NCBI RefSeq assembly: GCF_017874315.1
Contig: NZ_JAGGLG010000009.1
Location: 1 to 64,000, forward strand
Source: Symbiobacterium terraclitae
GTDB taxonomy: Bacteria; Bacillota; Sulfobacillia; Symbiobacteriales; Symbiobacteriaceae
DNA length: 64,000 nucleotides
Reading direction: 5' to 3'
Shown in pieces: positions 26,585 to 35,402 of the stretch (the first letter of the stretch is position 1; the number at the start of each line of letters is the position of its first letter). The notes under the pieces were generated by a model. That model saw nothing but the letters and a program-made list of their open reading frames with translations, was not told the origin of the DNA and did no database searches. Made by a program: the position numbers and the translations under genes.

Positions 26585-27571
26585 TTGACTCGATTCCTGG
26601 TGAAGCGAGTCCTGAACATGATTCCTCTCCTCTTCATCGTAACCATCCTGTCCTTCGGGGTCATGCAGTTGGCGCCGGGCGGTCCCGAGTACATCATCCT
26701 CTCGGCCGAAGCGGACGCGATGTCTGACCCGGCGGCGGTGGAGGCCCTCCGCGAAAAGTGGGGACTGAACGACCCGATTCCGGTTCAGTACTTCCGCTGG
26801 GTGGGCAACATGCTCCAGGGCGACTTCGGTCGTTCCTACTACTACCGGCTGCCGGTCAAGGAAGTGCTGGGCACCGCGCTGCCCAACACGATCCAGCTCA
26901 ACGTCTTCGCGCTGTTCTTCATCTACTCGCTGTCGATCCCGCTTGGCGTCATCTCAGCCGTTCGGCAGTATTCGAAGACCGACATGGTGGTGACGGCGAC
27001 GGCGTTCGCCGGTCAGGCGGCACCCAGCTTCTGGGTGGCGACCATGCTCATCTGGGGCGTGGCCATGAAGTCCAACGGCCTCATTCCTACCAACGGCATC
27101 GCAACCCCGGGCATCAACTTCGATACCTACGGCTGGATCAGCGTGCTGGCCGACCGGGCCAGGTACATGGTCCTGCCTCTGACCGTAATCGTGTTCGGCG
27201 GCCTTACCGGCCTCACCCGCTACATGCGCTCCAGCATGCTGGAGGTCCTGCGTGAGGACTACGTGCGTACGGCGCGTGCCAAGGGCCTGGCCGAGAAGGT
27301 CGTGATCTACAAGCACGCCCTGCGCAACGCCGTGCTGCCGATCCTGGCCGTCTCGGGCGGCCTCCTGAGCAGCATGGTGGGCGGGTCGGTCATCATCGAG
27401 AACGTCTTCTCGTGGCCGGGCATCGGCCGGGTGGCCTGGCAGGCCGTGAATAACCGTGACTACAACGTCTCCATGGCGGTCATGCTCTTGGGCGCCGTGC
27501 TGACGATGATCGGCTATCTGCTGGTCGACATCGCCTACGTGTGGGTCGACCCGCGCATCAAGTACGACTAG
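26585..27571 (+). CDS. ABC transporter permease, DppB-like
   Basis: This 328-residue, six-helix permease of the peptide ABC family opens with LTRFLVKRVLNMIPLLFIVT and has QLAPGGPEY and EKWGLNDPIPVQYFRWV near the N-terminus. The EAA loop is RTARAKGLAEKVVIYKHALR. The TTG at 26585 is preferred because AAGGTGGTGA lies about 5 nt upstream; GTG codons at 26573 and 26576 lie within this site. It pairs with the permease 12 nt downstream. As in the first cluster, no ATPase gene accompanies it. Confidence 0.93.
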   Translation: MTRFLVKRVLNMIPLLFIVTILSFGVMQLAPGGPEYIILSAEADAMSDPAAVEALREKWGLNDPIPVQYFRWVGNMLQGDFGRSYYYRLPVKEVLGTALPNTIQLNVFALFFIYSLSIPLGVISAVRQYSKTDMVVTATAFAGQAAPSFWVATMLIWGVAMKSNGLIPTNGIATPGINFDTYGWISVLADRARYMVLPLTVIVFGGLTGLTRYMRSSMLEVLREDYVRTARAKGLAEKVVIYKHALRNAVLPILAVSGGLLSSMVGGSVIIENVFSWPGIGRVAWQAVNNRDYNVSMAVMLLGAVLTMIGYLLVDIAYVWVDPRIKYD

Positions 27572-27583
27572 GGGGGAACTGCC

Positions 27584-28492
27584 GTGGCGGCGCCGCATCT
27601 CAACACTGAGGCCCAGGATCAGCTGCAGGGTCTCGCCCATGAGGAGAGCCAGTTCCGGCAGTTCGTCCGCCGCTTCGCCCGCAACAAGCTGGCCGTCGTG
27701 GGGCTTATCGTGCTCGTCTTCCTGTACACCGTCGCCTTCCTGGCCCCGTTCCTCGCGAGCGAGCCGCTGGATGCGCCGGTGAATCCGGCGGCGCGCTTCC
27801 TGCCGCCCCTGTCGCCCGGGCACCCCCTGGGCACGGACAACCTTGGGCGGGATCTGCTCTCCCGGATCATCTGGGGCAGCCGCATCTCGCTCTCGGTCGG
27901 CTTTGTCGCGATGGGCGTTGCGGTGGTGCTGGGCTCTCTGGTGGGCTCCATCGCCGGCTACTACGGGGGTACGTGGATTGACATCGTGCTGATGCGTATC
28001 GCTGAGGCCATCGACGTCATCCCGGTCTTCTTCCTGCTGGTGACGGTGGTTGCTGTTCTCAAACCCAGCGTCTACAACATCATGGTCGTCATCGGCGTCA
28101 CGTCGTGGCCCGGGCTGGCGTACATCGTGCGCGGCCAGTTCCTCAGCCTGAGGCAGCGCGACTTCACCGAGGCCTCCCGTGCCATGGGGGCCACGGACAG
28201 CCGACTGATCTTCCGCCACATCCTGCCCAACGCCGTTGCGCCGATCATCGTCTCGGCCACCCTGCGCATCGGTGGGGCCATCCTCTCCGAGGCCGGCCTC
28301 TCCTTCCTGGGGCTGGGCGCTCCGCCTCCCTCCGTCTCGTGGGGGCAGATTCTGTCGGTGTCGCGGTCGTTCCTGAAGCAGGGCCCGTGGCTGATGTTCT
28401 GGCCAGGCCTCGCGATCTTCATCACCGTGCTGGCGTTCAACTTCGTCGGCGACGGCGTCCGCGATGCACTGGACCCGAAGCTGAAGCGGTAA
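27584..28492 (+). CDS. ABC transporter permease, DppC-like
   Basis: This 302-residue second permease subunit has a short N-terminal cytoplasmic tail, a first helix at about 40-62, and then the family motif GTDNLGRDLLSRIIWGSR. The EAA loop reads EASRAMGATDSRLIFRHILP, and SFLGLGAPPPSVSWGQIL lies near the end. The GTG at 27584 follows a G-rich site in ggggggaactgcc. It is the last gene of the operon before a strong hairpin. Confidence 0.93.
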   Translation: MAAPHLNTEAQDQLQGLAHEESQFRQFVRRFARNKLAVVGLIVLVFLYTVAFLAPFLASEPLDAPVNPAARFLPPLSPGHPLGTDNLGRDLLSRIIWGSRISLSVGFVAMGVAVVLGSLVGSIAGYYGGTWIDIVLMRIAEAIDVIPVFFLLVTVVAVLKPSVYNIMVVIGVTSWPGLAYIVRGQFLSLRQRDFTEASRAMGATDSRLIFRHILPNAVAPIIVSATLRIGGAILSEAGLSFLGLGAPPPSVSWGQILSVSRSFLKQGPWLMFWPGLAIFITVLAFNFVGDGVRDALDPKLKR

Positions 28493-28513
28493 ACATCGTC
28501 GCAAGAAGCAACC

Positions 28514-28566
28514 ACCGCCGGATTCTCGCCGCCTCACGGCAGAGAATCACGGCGGTTCTTGCTTGG
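28514..28566. terminator. Convergent terminator between the ABC operon and the pcrB-like gene
   Basis: ACCGCCGGATTCTC (28514-28527) pairs with GAGAATC and CGGCGGT (28542-28556, one extra A), followed by tcttgcttgg. The position between two convergent stops suggests it serves both strands. Confidence 0.75.
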
Positions 28567-29295
28567 TCACCCCCGGACGGCGGCCACCGTCTCGGCCAGC
28601 AGGTGCGGATCCTCGTAGACCAGGTTGCCCACCACGACGGTGTGGGCCCAGCGGGCGGCCCGCTCGGCCTCCCGCGCCGAGCGGATCCCGCCGCCGTAGA
28701 CGACGCGGGCCGGCCCGGCGTGCTCCCGGACCGCCTGCAGCAGGGCCATGTCGCCGAAGGTACCGCTGTACTCCACGTAGACGAGCGGCAGCCGCAGCAC
28801 GCGCCCGGCGAGCGCCGCCCACGCCGCCGCACCCTCCGGGGTGATCTGCGTGTCTGCCCCCGTGATGCGGGCCGCGGTGCAGTCCGGGTTCAGGACCAGG
28901 TAGGCCTCGGGGAGCAGCAGGTCCCACGGGATGTACTCGCCGACGACGGGGAGGATGTGTGACAGGGCGTCCGCCTGGGCGCCGCCCAGCCAGCGGCTGT
29001 CGGGGGCGTTCAGCACGAGGGGGATCAGAAAGAGGGCGGGGCCCGGCACGGCCGACTCCAGCGTGGAGACCTCGAGGGCGACCGGCACCGGGCTGTCGGC
29101 AAGGCGAGCCAGCATGTCCAGCACCGCCGCCTGCGTCATACCGGCGGAGCCGCCCAGCACGATGGCGTCGGTGCCGCTGCGGTAGACCGCATCCAGCGCC
29201 GCGCGGCCCAGCGGGCGGTCGGGATCGAGTTTCGTCACGTGCCGCCAGGCCCGCCAGTCCGGGGCGGGCGGCCAGGTTACCGGCGATGCGGACAT
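28567..29295 (-). CDS. pcrB: Heptaprenylglyceryl phosphate synthase-like protein (PcrB/GGGP synthase family)
   Basis: This 242-residue TIM-barrel prenyltransferase is predicted to couple a polyprenyl diphosphate to glycerol-1-phosphate. Family landmarks are WRHVTKLDPDRPL, SGTDAIVLGGSAGMT, the LEVS strand, and the phosphate-binding end LPLVYVEYSGTFGD with VVYGGGIRSAREAERAA. The start is ATG 29295 because GGAGGAGG lies 6 nt upstream on the minus strand; ATG 29301 would abut that site. It is divergent from uvrB and shares the intergenic region carrying a LexA-like box. Confidence 0.88.
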   Translation of the reverse strand: MSASPVTWPPAPDWRAWRHVTKLDPDRPLGRAALDAVYRSGTDAIVLGGSAGMTQAAVLDMLARLADSPVPVALEVSTLESAVPGPALFLIPLVLNAPDSRWLGGAQADALSHILPVVGEYIPWDLLLPEAYLVLNPDCTAARITGADTQITPEGAAAWAALAGRVLRLPLVYVEYSGTFGDMALLQAVREHAGPARVVYGGGIRSAREAERAARWAHTVVVGNLVYEDPHLLAETVAAVRG

Positions 29296-29314
29296 CGGCA
29301 TCCTCCTCCAGGCT

Positions 29315-29342
29315 TTGCAAACGTATGTTTGTGGGGTATACT
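29315..29342 (+). promoter_or_regulatory. uvrB promoter overlapped by a LexA (SOS) box
   Basis: TTGCAA (29315-29320) and TATACT (29337-29342) are spaced 16 nt. The perfect palindrome CAAACGTATGTTTG (29318-29331) fits the Gram-positive LexA consensus CGAAC-N4-GTTCG with one transition in each arm. It overlaps the -35 and spacer, so LexA binding would block transcription. Confidence 0.82.
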
Positions 29343-29375
29343 CAAGGGTGCGATCCGTGAGAGGGGGGAGACGGG

Positions 29376-31346
29376 GTGAAACCGTTCAAGGTCGTCTCGG
29401 AGTTCGAGCCGCGGGGTGACCAGCCCAAGGCCATCGCGGCGCTGGCCGAGGGCGTGGTGCGGGGGGCGCGCGAGCAGATTCTGCTGGGGGCCACCGGCAC
29501 CGGCAAGACCTTCACCATCGCGAAGGTGATCGAGAAGGTGCAGAAGCCGACGCTGGTGCTGGCCCACAACAAGATCCTGGCGGCCCAGCTCTGCTCGGAG
29601 TTCCAGGAGTTCTTCCCGGAGAACGCCGTGGAGTACTTCGTATCTTACTACGACTACTACCAGCCGGAAGCCTACATCCCATCGACAGATACCTACATTG
29701 AGAAGGACGCGCTGATCAACGACGAGATCGATAAGCTGCGCCACTCGGCCACGATGGCGCTGTTCGAACGGCGCGACGTGATCATCGTGGCCTCGGTCTC
29801 GTGCATCTACGGCCTGGGCTCGCCCGCCGACTACAAGGACCTGGCCGTCTCCCTGCGCGTGGGCAACCAGGTGGACCGCGACCACATCCTGCGCCGCCTG
29901 GTCGATATCCAGTACGAGCGGAACGACGCGAACTTCGTGCGCAACAAGTTCCGGGTGCGGGGCGACGTGGTGGAGATCTACCCCGCCGGCGCCCACGAGC
30001 GGGCGGTTCGGGTGGAGTGGTTCGGCGACGAGATCGACCGCATCTCCGAGTTCGATCCCCTGACCGGCGAGATCACCGGCACGATGAACCACGTGGCCAT
30101 CTACCCCGCCAGCCACTACGTCGTGGCCGACGAGAAGCGGGAGCAGGCGCTGATCTCCATCGAGGAGGAGCTGGAGGAGCGGCTGAAGGAGCTGCGCGCC
30201 CAGGGGAAGCTGCTGGAGGCGCAGCGGCTGGAGCAGCGGACCCGGAACGACCTGGAGATGCTGCGGGAGATCGGCTTCTGCACGGGCATCGAGAACTACA
30301 GCCGCCACCTCACGGGGCGGGCGCCCGGCGAGCCGCCGTACACGCTGCTGGACTTCTTCCCCGACGACTGGCTGCTGGTGGTGGACGAGAGCCACGTCAC
30401 CATCCCGCAGGTGGCGGCGATGTACAACGGCGACCGGTCGCGCAAGGAGAACCTGATCGAGTACGGCTTCCGCCTGCCGTCGGCAGCCGACAACCGGCCG
30501 CTCAAGTTCTCCGAGTTCGAGGCGCGCATCAACCAGGTGATCTACTGCTCGGCCACCCCGGGCCCGTACGAGCTGGACCGGGTGCCGCCGTCGCTGGTGG
30601 TGGAGCAGATCGTGCGCCCCACCGGCCTGCTGGACCCGGAGGTGGAGGTGCGGCCCATCAAGGGGCAGATCGACGACCTCTACGCCGAGATCCGGGCGAG
30701 GGTGGCGAGGAACCAGCGGGTGCTGGTCACCACGCTCACCAAGAAGATGGCCGAAGACCTGACCGAGTACTTCAAGGAGCTCGGCGTGAAGGTGCGCTAC
30801 ATGCACTCGGACGTGGAGACCATCGAGCGCATGCAGATCGTCCGCGACCTGCGGCTGGGCGTGTTCGACGTCCTGGTGGGCATCAACCTGCTGCGGGAGG
30901 GGCTGGACATCCCCGAGGTGTCTCTGGTGGCGATCCTCGACGCGGACAAGGAGGGCTTCCTGCGGGCGGAACGCTCGCTGATCCAGACCATCGGCCGGGC
31001 GGCGCGCAACGCCGAGGGCAAGGTGATCATGTACGCAGACCGGGTGACGCAGTCGATGCAGCGGGCGATCAGCGAGACCAACCGGCGCCGGGCGATCCAG
31101 GCGGCGTACAACCGGGAGCACGGCATCGTGCCGAAGACGGTCGTGAAGCCGGTGCGCGACGTGATCCAGGCGGTGAAGCCGGCGGAGGACGCGGCGCCCA
31201 TCAACCTGCTGGATACGCCGCGGCATGAGATTCCGAAGCTGATCGAGAAGCTGCGCAAGGAGATGCGGCAGGCGGCCAAGGACCTGGAGTTCGAGCGGGC
31301 CGCGGAGCTGCGTGACCTGATCATCGAGCTGGAGAAGCGAAGGTAG
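29376..31346 (+). CDS. uvrB: Excinuclease ABC subunit UvrB
   Basis: This 656-residue DNA-damage verification helicase of nucleotide excision repair has Walker A GATGTGKT (Lys44) and the DNA-clamping beta-hairpin region [12 protein letters not shown] (about 92-103). The DEAD-like box is VVDESHVT, and helicase motif VI includes QTIGRAARN. The C-terminal UVR domain (about 620-656, [17 protein letters not shown]) contacts UvrC. The length is normal. The GTG at 29376 follows a GAGGGGGGAG site. A LexA-type box in its promoter suggests SOS control, shared with uvrA at 48548. Confidence 0.97.
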   Translation: MKPFKVVSEFEPRGDQPKAIAALAEGVVRGAREQILLGATGTGKTFTIAKVIEKVQKPTLVLAHNKILAAQLCSEFQEFFPENAVEYFVSYYDYYQPEAYIPSTDTYIEKDALINDEIDKLRHSATMALFERRDVIIVASVSCIYGLGSPADYKDLAVSLRVGNQVDRDHILRRLVDIQYERNDANFVRNKFRVRGDVVEIYPAGAHERAVRVEWFGDEIDRISEFDPLTGEITGTMNHVAIYPASHYVVADEKREQALISIEEELEERLKELRAQGKLLEAQRLEQRTRNDLEMLREIGFCTGIENYSRHLTGRAPGEPPYTLLDFFPDDWLLVVDESHVTIPQVAAMYNGDRSRKENLIEYGFRLPSAADNRPLKFSEFEARINQVIYCSATPGPYELDRVPPSLVVEQIVRPTGLLDPEVEVRPIKGQIDDLYAEIRARVARNQRVLVTTLTKKMAEDLTEYFKELGVKVRYMHSDVETIERMQIVRDLRLGVFDVLVGINLLREGLDIPEVSLVAILDADKEGFLRAERSLIQTIGRAARNAEGKVIMYADRVTQSMQRAISETNRRRAIQAAYNREHGIVPKTVVKPVRDVIQAVKPAEDAAPINLLDTPRHEIPKLIEKLRKEMRQAAKDLEFERAAELRDLIIELEKRR

Positions 31347-31396
31347 CAATACGCACAACAACAGCAGACAACGGGCATTATACGCGACGACGCGCC

Positions 31397-31425
31397 GAAG
31401 CCAGCCCTGTCAGGCTGGCTTCGTT
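31397..31425 (+). terminator. Hairpin terminator after uvrB
   Basis: GAAGCCAGCC (31397-31406) pairs with GGCTGGCTTC (31413-31422), followed by gtt. The same hairpin lies at the 3' edge of the minus-strand GNAT remnant. Confidence 0.6.
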
Positions 31426-31552
31426 GCATCCCGAGTCGGGCGTAGAATCCCTGCACGTCCGGATCGCAGGACAGGCTGATCTGGTACATGCCCTTCAGTT
31501 CGTCCACCATTCGCCGGACCAGCTCCCGGCCGATCCCCCGGCATGCCCTAGA
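31412..31552 (-). pseudogene. GNAT acetyltransferase C-terminal remnant
   Basis: On the minus strand this stretch encodes RGIGRELVRRMVDELKGMYQ followed by ISLSCDPDVQGFYARLGMQR. This is the acetyl-CoA-binding motif A (R-G-x-G-x-x-L) and the C-terminal FYARLG strand of a GNAT acetyltransferase. The N-terminal half of the fold is absent: upstream lies the end of the kinase gene in another frame. The frame has no stop where a GNAT protein should end, because the 3' edge runs into the uvrB terminator hairpin. Both ends are therefore missing and this is a decayed fragment. Confidence 0.6.
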
Positions 31553-31570
31553 CGAGCCCCAGATCACGCT

Positions 31571-32305
31571 TCACCTGCTCCAGGATGCGCCGTCCGTGCC
31601 CTCCGGAACCCGCAGCTCCCGATCGACACTCTTGGCCAGGTCCAGCCAGGCCGGGCCGATGAACGCGCGCTCGAAGTCCAGAAGCACGAGCGTGTGGTCA
31701 GCGCGCACGAGCAGGTTGCGCCAGCCGAAATCGCCGTGCAGGAGCACGGAGGGCTGCGCTTCGTCAGACGCCTGCACGACGGGGTAGAGCCGCCGCGCGC
31801 TGGCGGCTACCGGGGCTACCGCGGCGAACGCCGCAGGGGCTGTGTGCGCCAAGCGGTCCAGCATCGGCTCCAGCACATCGGTCAGGGATCGGATCCGTGG
31901 AAGCCCCTCCAGGTCCACTCCGGCCGATGCGCGGTGGACCGTTCCCAGGACGCGCCCCGCCGCCGCCACCTCCCGGGGAGTGGATGGCGTGAACGGGCGT
32001 CCGCTGAGCCAGTCGAATGCACGCCAGAAGAGGTGATCGGAAACAGAACCCTCCCCGCGAATGGTCAAATGGGGAAATCCGCGCGCCGACAGAAACCGGC
32101 ACGCGATTCCTTCCCGCCGGAAGCGCCTGCCGTCTGATACCACCTTGACAAAATAGGGCTGTTCACCCGCCTGGGTGTACACCGCAAAGTGGTGGTTGGG
32201 CGAGCCCGCCTGCTGCGGCAACGGCTCCGCCCGTTGCGCGCCCAGACGCTCCCGCCATGCCGCGAGCAGCCGGTCATGGCCTTCTGCCCTGGAGCCCGGG
32301 TTCAT
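31571..32305 (-). CDS. Aminoglycoside phosphotransferase (APH)-family kinase
   Basis: This 244-residue protein-kinase-like small-molecule phosphotransferase has the nucleotide-binding Lys region QPYFVKVVSDGRRFRREG, the Brenner catalytic motif VLLHGDFGWRNLLV (His-Gly-Asp, Asn) and the metal-binding LLDFERAFIGPAWLDLAK. The substrate is unknown; such genes often phosphorylate sugars, choline or drugs. The protein is short after the DFE motif, ending RVPEGTDGASWSR. Another frame across the end reads HGRRILEQVKRDLGLV, so a frameshift at the C-terminus is possible. The ATG at 32305 overlaps the upstream Nudix stop as ATGA, so the two are translationally coupled. Confidence 0.75.
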   Translation of the reverse strand: MNPGSRAEGHDRLLAAWRERLGAQRAEPLPQQAGSPNHHFAVYTQAGEQPYFVKVVSDGRRFRREGIACRFLSARGFPHLTIRGEGSVSDHLFWRAFDWLSGRPFTPSTPREVAAAGRVLGTVHRASAGVDLEGLPRIRSLTDVLEPMLDRLAHTAPAAFAAVAPVAASARRLYPVVQASDEAQPSVLLHGDFGWRNLLVRADHTLVLLDFERAFIGPAWLDLAKSVDRELRVPEGTDGASWSR

Positions 32306-32742
32306 GGCTGCAGGATGCGACCGCGGACCGCAGTCCACGTGTGCCGGTTGGATTCCCAGTGCAGCGCCGTCTCCACGGCGGAGACCGGAACCCAGCGCCA
32401 CCCGTGGTGTTCCGTCAGGGTGATCCCGTCGGTCGCCTCTGGAACCTCCACCCAGAACAGATCCTTTCGGATGACCTGATGGGGGAGGTCGAACTCCCAG
32501 TGGCCAGGAACCGGGCGGAGATCCTCCGTCCGTATCGTCAGGCCGGTCTCTTCACTGATCTCTCGGACGCAAGCCTCGCGCGGGGTCTCCCCTTCGTAGA
32601 TGCCTCCCGTAATGGGCTGCCAGAAACCCCCCGGAGCGTCCGGGCTCGCCGGCTTGTGAAGGAGGAGTACGGCATCCTCCGCATCCTCCACGCGGCGGAT
32701 CACCCAGCACTCGATGCTGTTCTGGACGGGCTTACCCACCAA
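32302..32742 (-). CDS. Nudix hydrolase
   Basis: This 146-residue pyrophosphohydrolase has a full Nudix box in GGIYEGETPREACVREISEE followed by TGL, with all catalytic Glu residues. The rest of the sequence (SIECWVIRR, GGFWQPITG, LFWVEVPE, HHGWRWVPV) resembles dATP/NTP-type Nudix proteins, but the substrate is not predictable. I place the start at TTG 32742 because the minus-strand GGGAGGTG lies 8 nt upstream; the longer TTG 32763 includes that site. A TATAAT-like -10 (minus strand, 32801-32806) may drive it. It is coupled to the APH-like kinase gene. Confidence 0.85.
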   Translation of the reverse strand: MVGKPVQNSIECWVIRRVEDAEDAVLLLHKPASPDAPGGFWQPITGGIYEGETPREACVREISEETGLTIRTEDLRPVPGHWEFDLPHQVIRKDLFWVEVPEATDGITLTEHHGWRWVPVSAVETALHWESNRHTWTAVRGRILQP

Positions 32743-32906
32743 CTGACATACACCTCCCGACAATATATACCACCTTCTTCAGACATATTGCAATCTACCT
32801 ATTATACGAGACGCTGCACCACGCACTGCCAGCAGGCGCAGTAAACCCGCTGACGGTGGGCGCAGGCCCCGGAGACGGCTTCCAGGGCGAACCAGCGGGC
32901 GTCAAC

Positions 32907-32936
32907 TTGACATTCGCTTACCGGCGGTGGTACCCT
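32907..32936 (+). promoter_or_regulatory. Candidate promoter of the thiamine operon
   Basis: TTGACA (32907-32912) with TACCCT (32931-32936) at 18-nt spacing lies directly upstream of the TPP riboswitch. The rest of the gap from 32743 holds no gene. Confidence 0.65.
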
Positions 32937-32962
32937 GTACCGCGAAGTTCATACTGGGTTCG

Positions 32963-33055
32963 ATCCACTAGGGGAGCCATGTGGCTGAGAACAGGTCCGC
33001 CGGGGCCTGGACCCTTAGCACCTGAACTGGGTAATACCAGCGGAGGGAAGTGGAT
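32963..33055 (+). ncRNA. TPP (thiamine pyrophosphate) riboswitch aptamer
   Basis: The closing stem P1 pairs ATCCACT (32963-32969) with AGTGGAT (33049-33055). Inside are the hallmark THI-box segments: AGGGGAGCC, GGCTGAGAAC (32983-32992), ACCCTTAGCACCTGAACTGG (33011-33030) and GTAATACCAGCGGAGGGAAG. These are the conserved pyrimidine-binding and diphosphate-binding arms. A terminator hairpin follows at 33078, so TPP binding should cause transcription termination before thiD. Confidence 0.97.
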
Positions 33056-33077
33056 GGCCGGCCGTCCTGAGTACATG

Positions 33078-33114
33078 GGTCGCCTCCACATTCTTCGTGG
33101 AGGCGACCTTTTCT
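33078..33114 (+). terminator. Riboswitch expression-platform terminator
   Basis: GGTCGCCTCCAC (33078-33089) pairs perfectly with GTGGAGGCGACC (33097-33108), followed by TTTTCT. It lies between the aptamer and the thiD start, the standard attenuation layout. Confidence 0.92.
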
Positions 33115-33153
33115 GCTCAGAACAGGACTTGCAACGGAAAGGTGTGAGATCGC

Positions 33154-33987
33154 ATGACCCAGCCCCGGGCCTTGACGATCGCCGGCTCCGACTCGGGCGG
33201 CGGCGCCGGCATCCAGGCCGACCTGAAGACCTTCACCGTCCTCCGGACCTACGGGACCTCCGTGATCACCTGCGTCACCGCGCAGAACACCCTGGGGGTG
33301 ACCGGGGTCTACCCCCTCACCCCCGACCAGGTCGCGGCCCAGCTGGACGCCGTGCTTTCCGACATCGGCACAGACAGCGCCAAGACCGGCATGCTCTACG
33401 ACGCGCCCATCATCGCCGTGGTCGCCGACCGGGTGCGGCGGTACGGCATCCGCAACCTGGTGGTCGACCCGGTGATGATTGCCAAGGGCGGACACCCCCT
33501 GCTGCTGCCCGAGGCACAGGCCGCGGTGCGGGAGCTGCTGCTGCCCCTGGCGCTGGTGGTGACGCCCAACCTGCCTGAGGCCGAGGCCCTGACGGGCATG
33601 ACCATCCGCACCCGCGCGGACATGGCGGCCGCCGGGCGCCGACTCCTGCAGATGGGGGCTAGGGCGGCCGTGGTCAAGGGCGGCCACCTGGAGGAAGGGC
33701 CGGCCGCCGACCTGCTGGTCGCCGCCGACGGCAGCCAGCAGTGGCTGGAGGCGGAGCGGGCGGAGAGTCGGCACACCCACGGGACGGGATGCACCTTCAG
33801 TGCCGCCATCGCAGCCGGGCTCGCAAGGGGGCTGCAGTTGCCCGAGGCCGTCTCCCTGGCCAAGGCGTTCATCTCCCTGGCGATTCGGAAGGCGCCGGGA
33901 ATCGGCGCCGGGCACGGCCCCACCAACCACCTGGCCTGGCTGGAGGAAGGGTGCGGGCTGCCGGGAGAGGGGGACGAGCGGCGATGA
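33154..33987 (+). CDS. thiD: Hydroxymethylpyrimidine (phosphate) kinase
   Basis: This 277-residue ribokinase-fold enzyme phosphorylates HMP and HMP-phosphate to HMP-PP for thiamine synthesis. The substrate and ATP motifs are the N-terminal [20 protein letters not shown] and the late [15 protein letters not shown] with the catalytic Asp region upstream. [14 protein letters not shown] is also typical of ThiD. The ATG at 33154 lies after the riboswitch terminator with an AAAGGTGTGAG site. It overlaps the thiM-thiE start by ATGA. Confidence 0.95.
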   Translation: MTQPRALTIAGSDSGGGAGIQADLKTFTVLRTYGTSVITCVTAQNTLGVTGVYPLTPDQVAAQLDAVLSDIGTDSAKTGMLYDAPIIAVVADRVRRYGIRNLVVDPVMIAKGGHPLLLPEAQAAVRELLLPLALVVTPNLPEAEALTGMTIRTRADMAAAGRRLLQMGARAAVVKGGHLEEGPAADLLVAADGSQQWLEAERAESRHTHGTGCTFSAAIAAGLARGLQLPEAVSLAKAFISLAIRKAPGIGAGHGPTNHLAWLEEGCGLPGEGDERR

Positions 33988-35402
33988 CGGGACTGCCTGA
34001 AAGGGTCCGGGACCGGCGCCCCCTGGTCCACGCCATGACCAACTACGTGACGATGGACTGGGTGGCCCGGGGGCTCCTGGCCGCCGGCGCCCGGCCGGTG
34101 ATGGCCCGGGACGGAGCGGAGGCTCCCCAGGTCGTCGCCGTGGCCGACGCCCTGGTGCTCAACCTGGGCAACTGGAGCCCCGCGCTGCAGCAGGCGATGC
34201 TGGAAGCAGGTGAGGTGGCCTCCCGGCACGGGATCCCGGTGGTCCTGGATCCTGTGGGTGCAGGCGGAACGGCGATCCGGACGCGCGCCGCCCTCGAGCT
34301 GCTGGAGCGGGTGAAGGTGACCGCCGTCCGCGGCAACGCCGGGGAGATCATGGCGCTGGCGGGCGACCAGGGGCTGGTGCGCGGTGTCGACGCGGCGCAG
34401 GAGGCGCTCGGCCTGCGGGTGGAGCGGGCGGCCCGCGCCGTGGCACGGCGCTCCGGCTGCGTCGTGGCCGTCACAGGGCCTGCGGACCTGGTGACCGACG
34501 GCCGGCGCACCCTGGCGGTCCGGGCGGGCCACCCGCTGATGGCGCAGATCCCCGGGAGCGGGTGCCTGGCGACCGCGCTCGTGGCGGCAGCGCTGGCTGC
34601 ACAGGGCGATGGCGCCCCGTCCGTTGCCGTGGTGGCGGAGGCGCTCCTGTGGGCCGGCTGGGCGGGCGAGGAGGCGGCGAGAAAGGCGTCAGGACCCGGC
34701 AGCTTCGCCGTCGCCTACCTCGATCAGCTGGGTCAGGCAGGCCCGCTGCCGGCGGGACGGATCGCCCCGCCCCTTTCGGATCTGCTCAGCCTGTACGTGC
34801 TGGTCAGCGGCGCTACCCCCCTGAGCGTGGTGGAGGCGGTCCTGCAGGCGGGGTGCCGGATGATCCAGTTCAGGGAGAAGCACCTCCCTCTTCCGGTCCA
34901 GGTGGAGGCGGCCGCCCGCGTGCGGGAGGCCTGCTGGCGGCACGGGGCGCTGCTCCTGATCAACGATCGGGTCGACCTTGCGCAGGCGGTCGGGGCCGAC
35001 GGCGTCCACCTCGGGCAGGACGACCTGCCCGTCGCGGTCGCCCGGCGGATCCTGGGGCCGGGCGCGATCGTCGGGGCGACCTGCGAGACCGCCGGGGAGG
35101 CGCGGATCGCCCAGGCGGCCGGGGCGGACTACATCGGCACCGGCCCGGTCTACGCGACCCCGTCCAAGGCGGACGCCGGCAAGCCCTACGGCCCGGACGT
35201 CGTCCGGCGGGTGAGCGAGGCGATCCGCCTGCCGGTGGTCGGCATCGGCGGAATCGGCATCGGTGGCGCGGCGCCCGTCATCCGGGCGGGGGGCGTAGGG
35301 GTGGCGGTGATCTCCTCCGTCGTGGGGGCGCCCGACCCCGGGGCGGCGGCCCGCGCCATTCTGGACGAGGTCGAAAGGGCAAAGGAGGGGGTCCTCGCAT
35401 GA
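33984..35402 (+). CDS. thiME: Fused hydroxyethylthiazole kinase / thiamine phosphate synthase (ThiM-ThiE)
   Basis: This 472-residue bifunctional enzyme is encoded in one unbroken frame. Residues about 1-255 are ThiM (HET kinase): [44 protein letters not shown], and the anion-hole end [16 protein letters not shown]. Residues about 270-470 are ThiE, which joins HMP-PP and [46 protein letters not shown], and PVVGIGGIG. No stop or restart separates the halves. The ATG at 33984 overlaps the thiD stop. It salvages thiazole and completes thiamine phosphate, consistent with the upstream TPP riboswitch. Confidence 0.93.
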   Translation: MTGLPERVRDRRPLVHAMTNYVTMDWVARGLLAAGARPVMARDGAEAPQVVAVADALVLNLGNWSPALQQAMLEAGEVASRHGIPVVLDPVGAGGTAIRTRAALELLERVKVTAVRGNAGEIMALAGDQGLVRGVDAAQEALGLRVERAARAVARRSGCVVAVTGPADLVTDGRRTLAVRAGHPLMAQIPGSGCLATALVAAALAAQGDGAPSVAVVAEALLWAGWAGEEAARKASGPGSFAVAYLDQLGQAGPLPAGRIAPPLSDLLSLYVLVSGATPLSVVEAVLQAGCRMIQFREKHLPLPVQVEAAARVREACWRHGALLLINDRVDLAQAVGADGVHLGQDDLPVAVARRILGPGAIVGATCETAGEARIAQAAGADYIGTGPVYATPSKADAGKPYGPDVVRRVSEAIRLPVVGIGGIGIGGAAPVIRAGGVGVAVISSVVGAPDPGAAARAILDEVERAKEGVLA

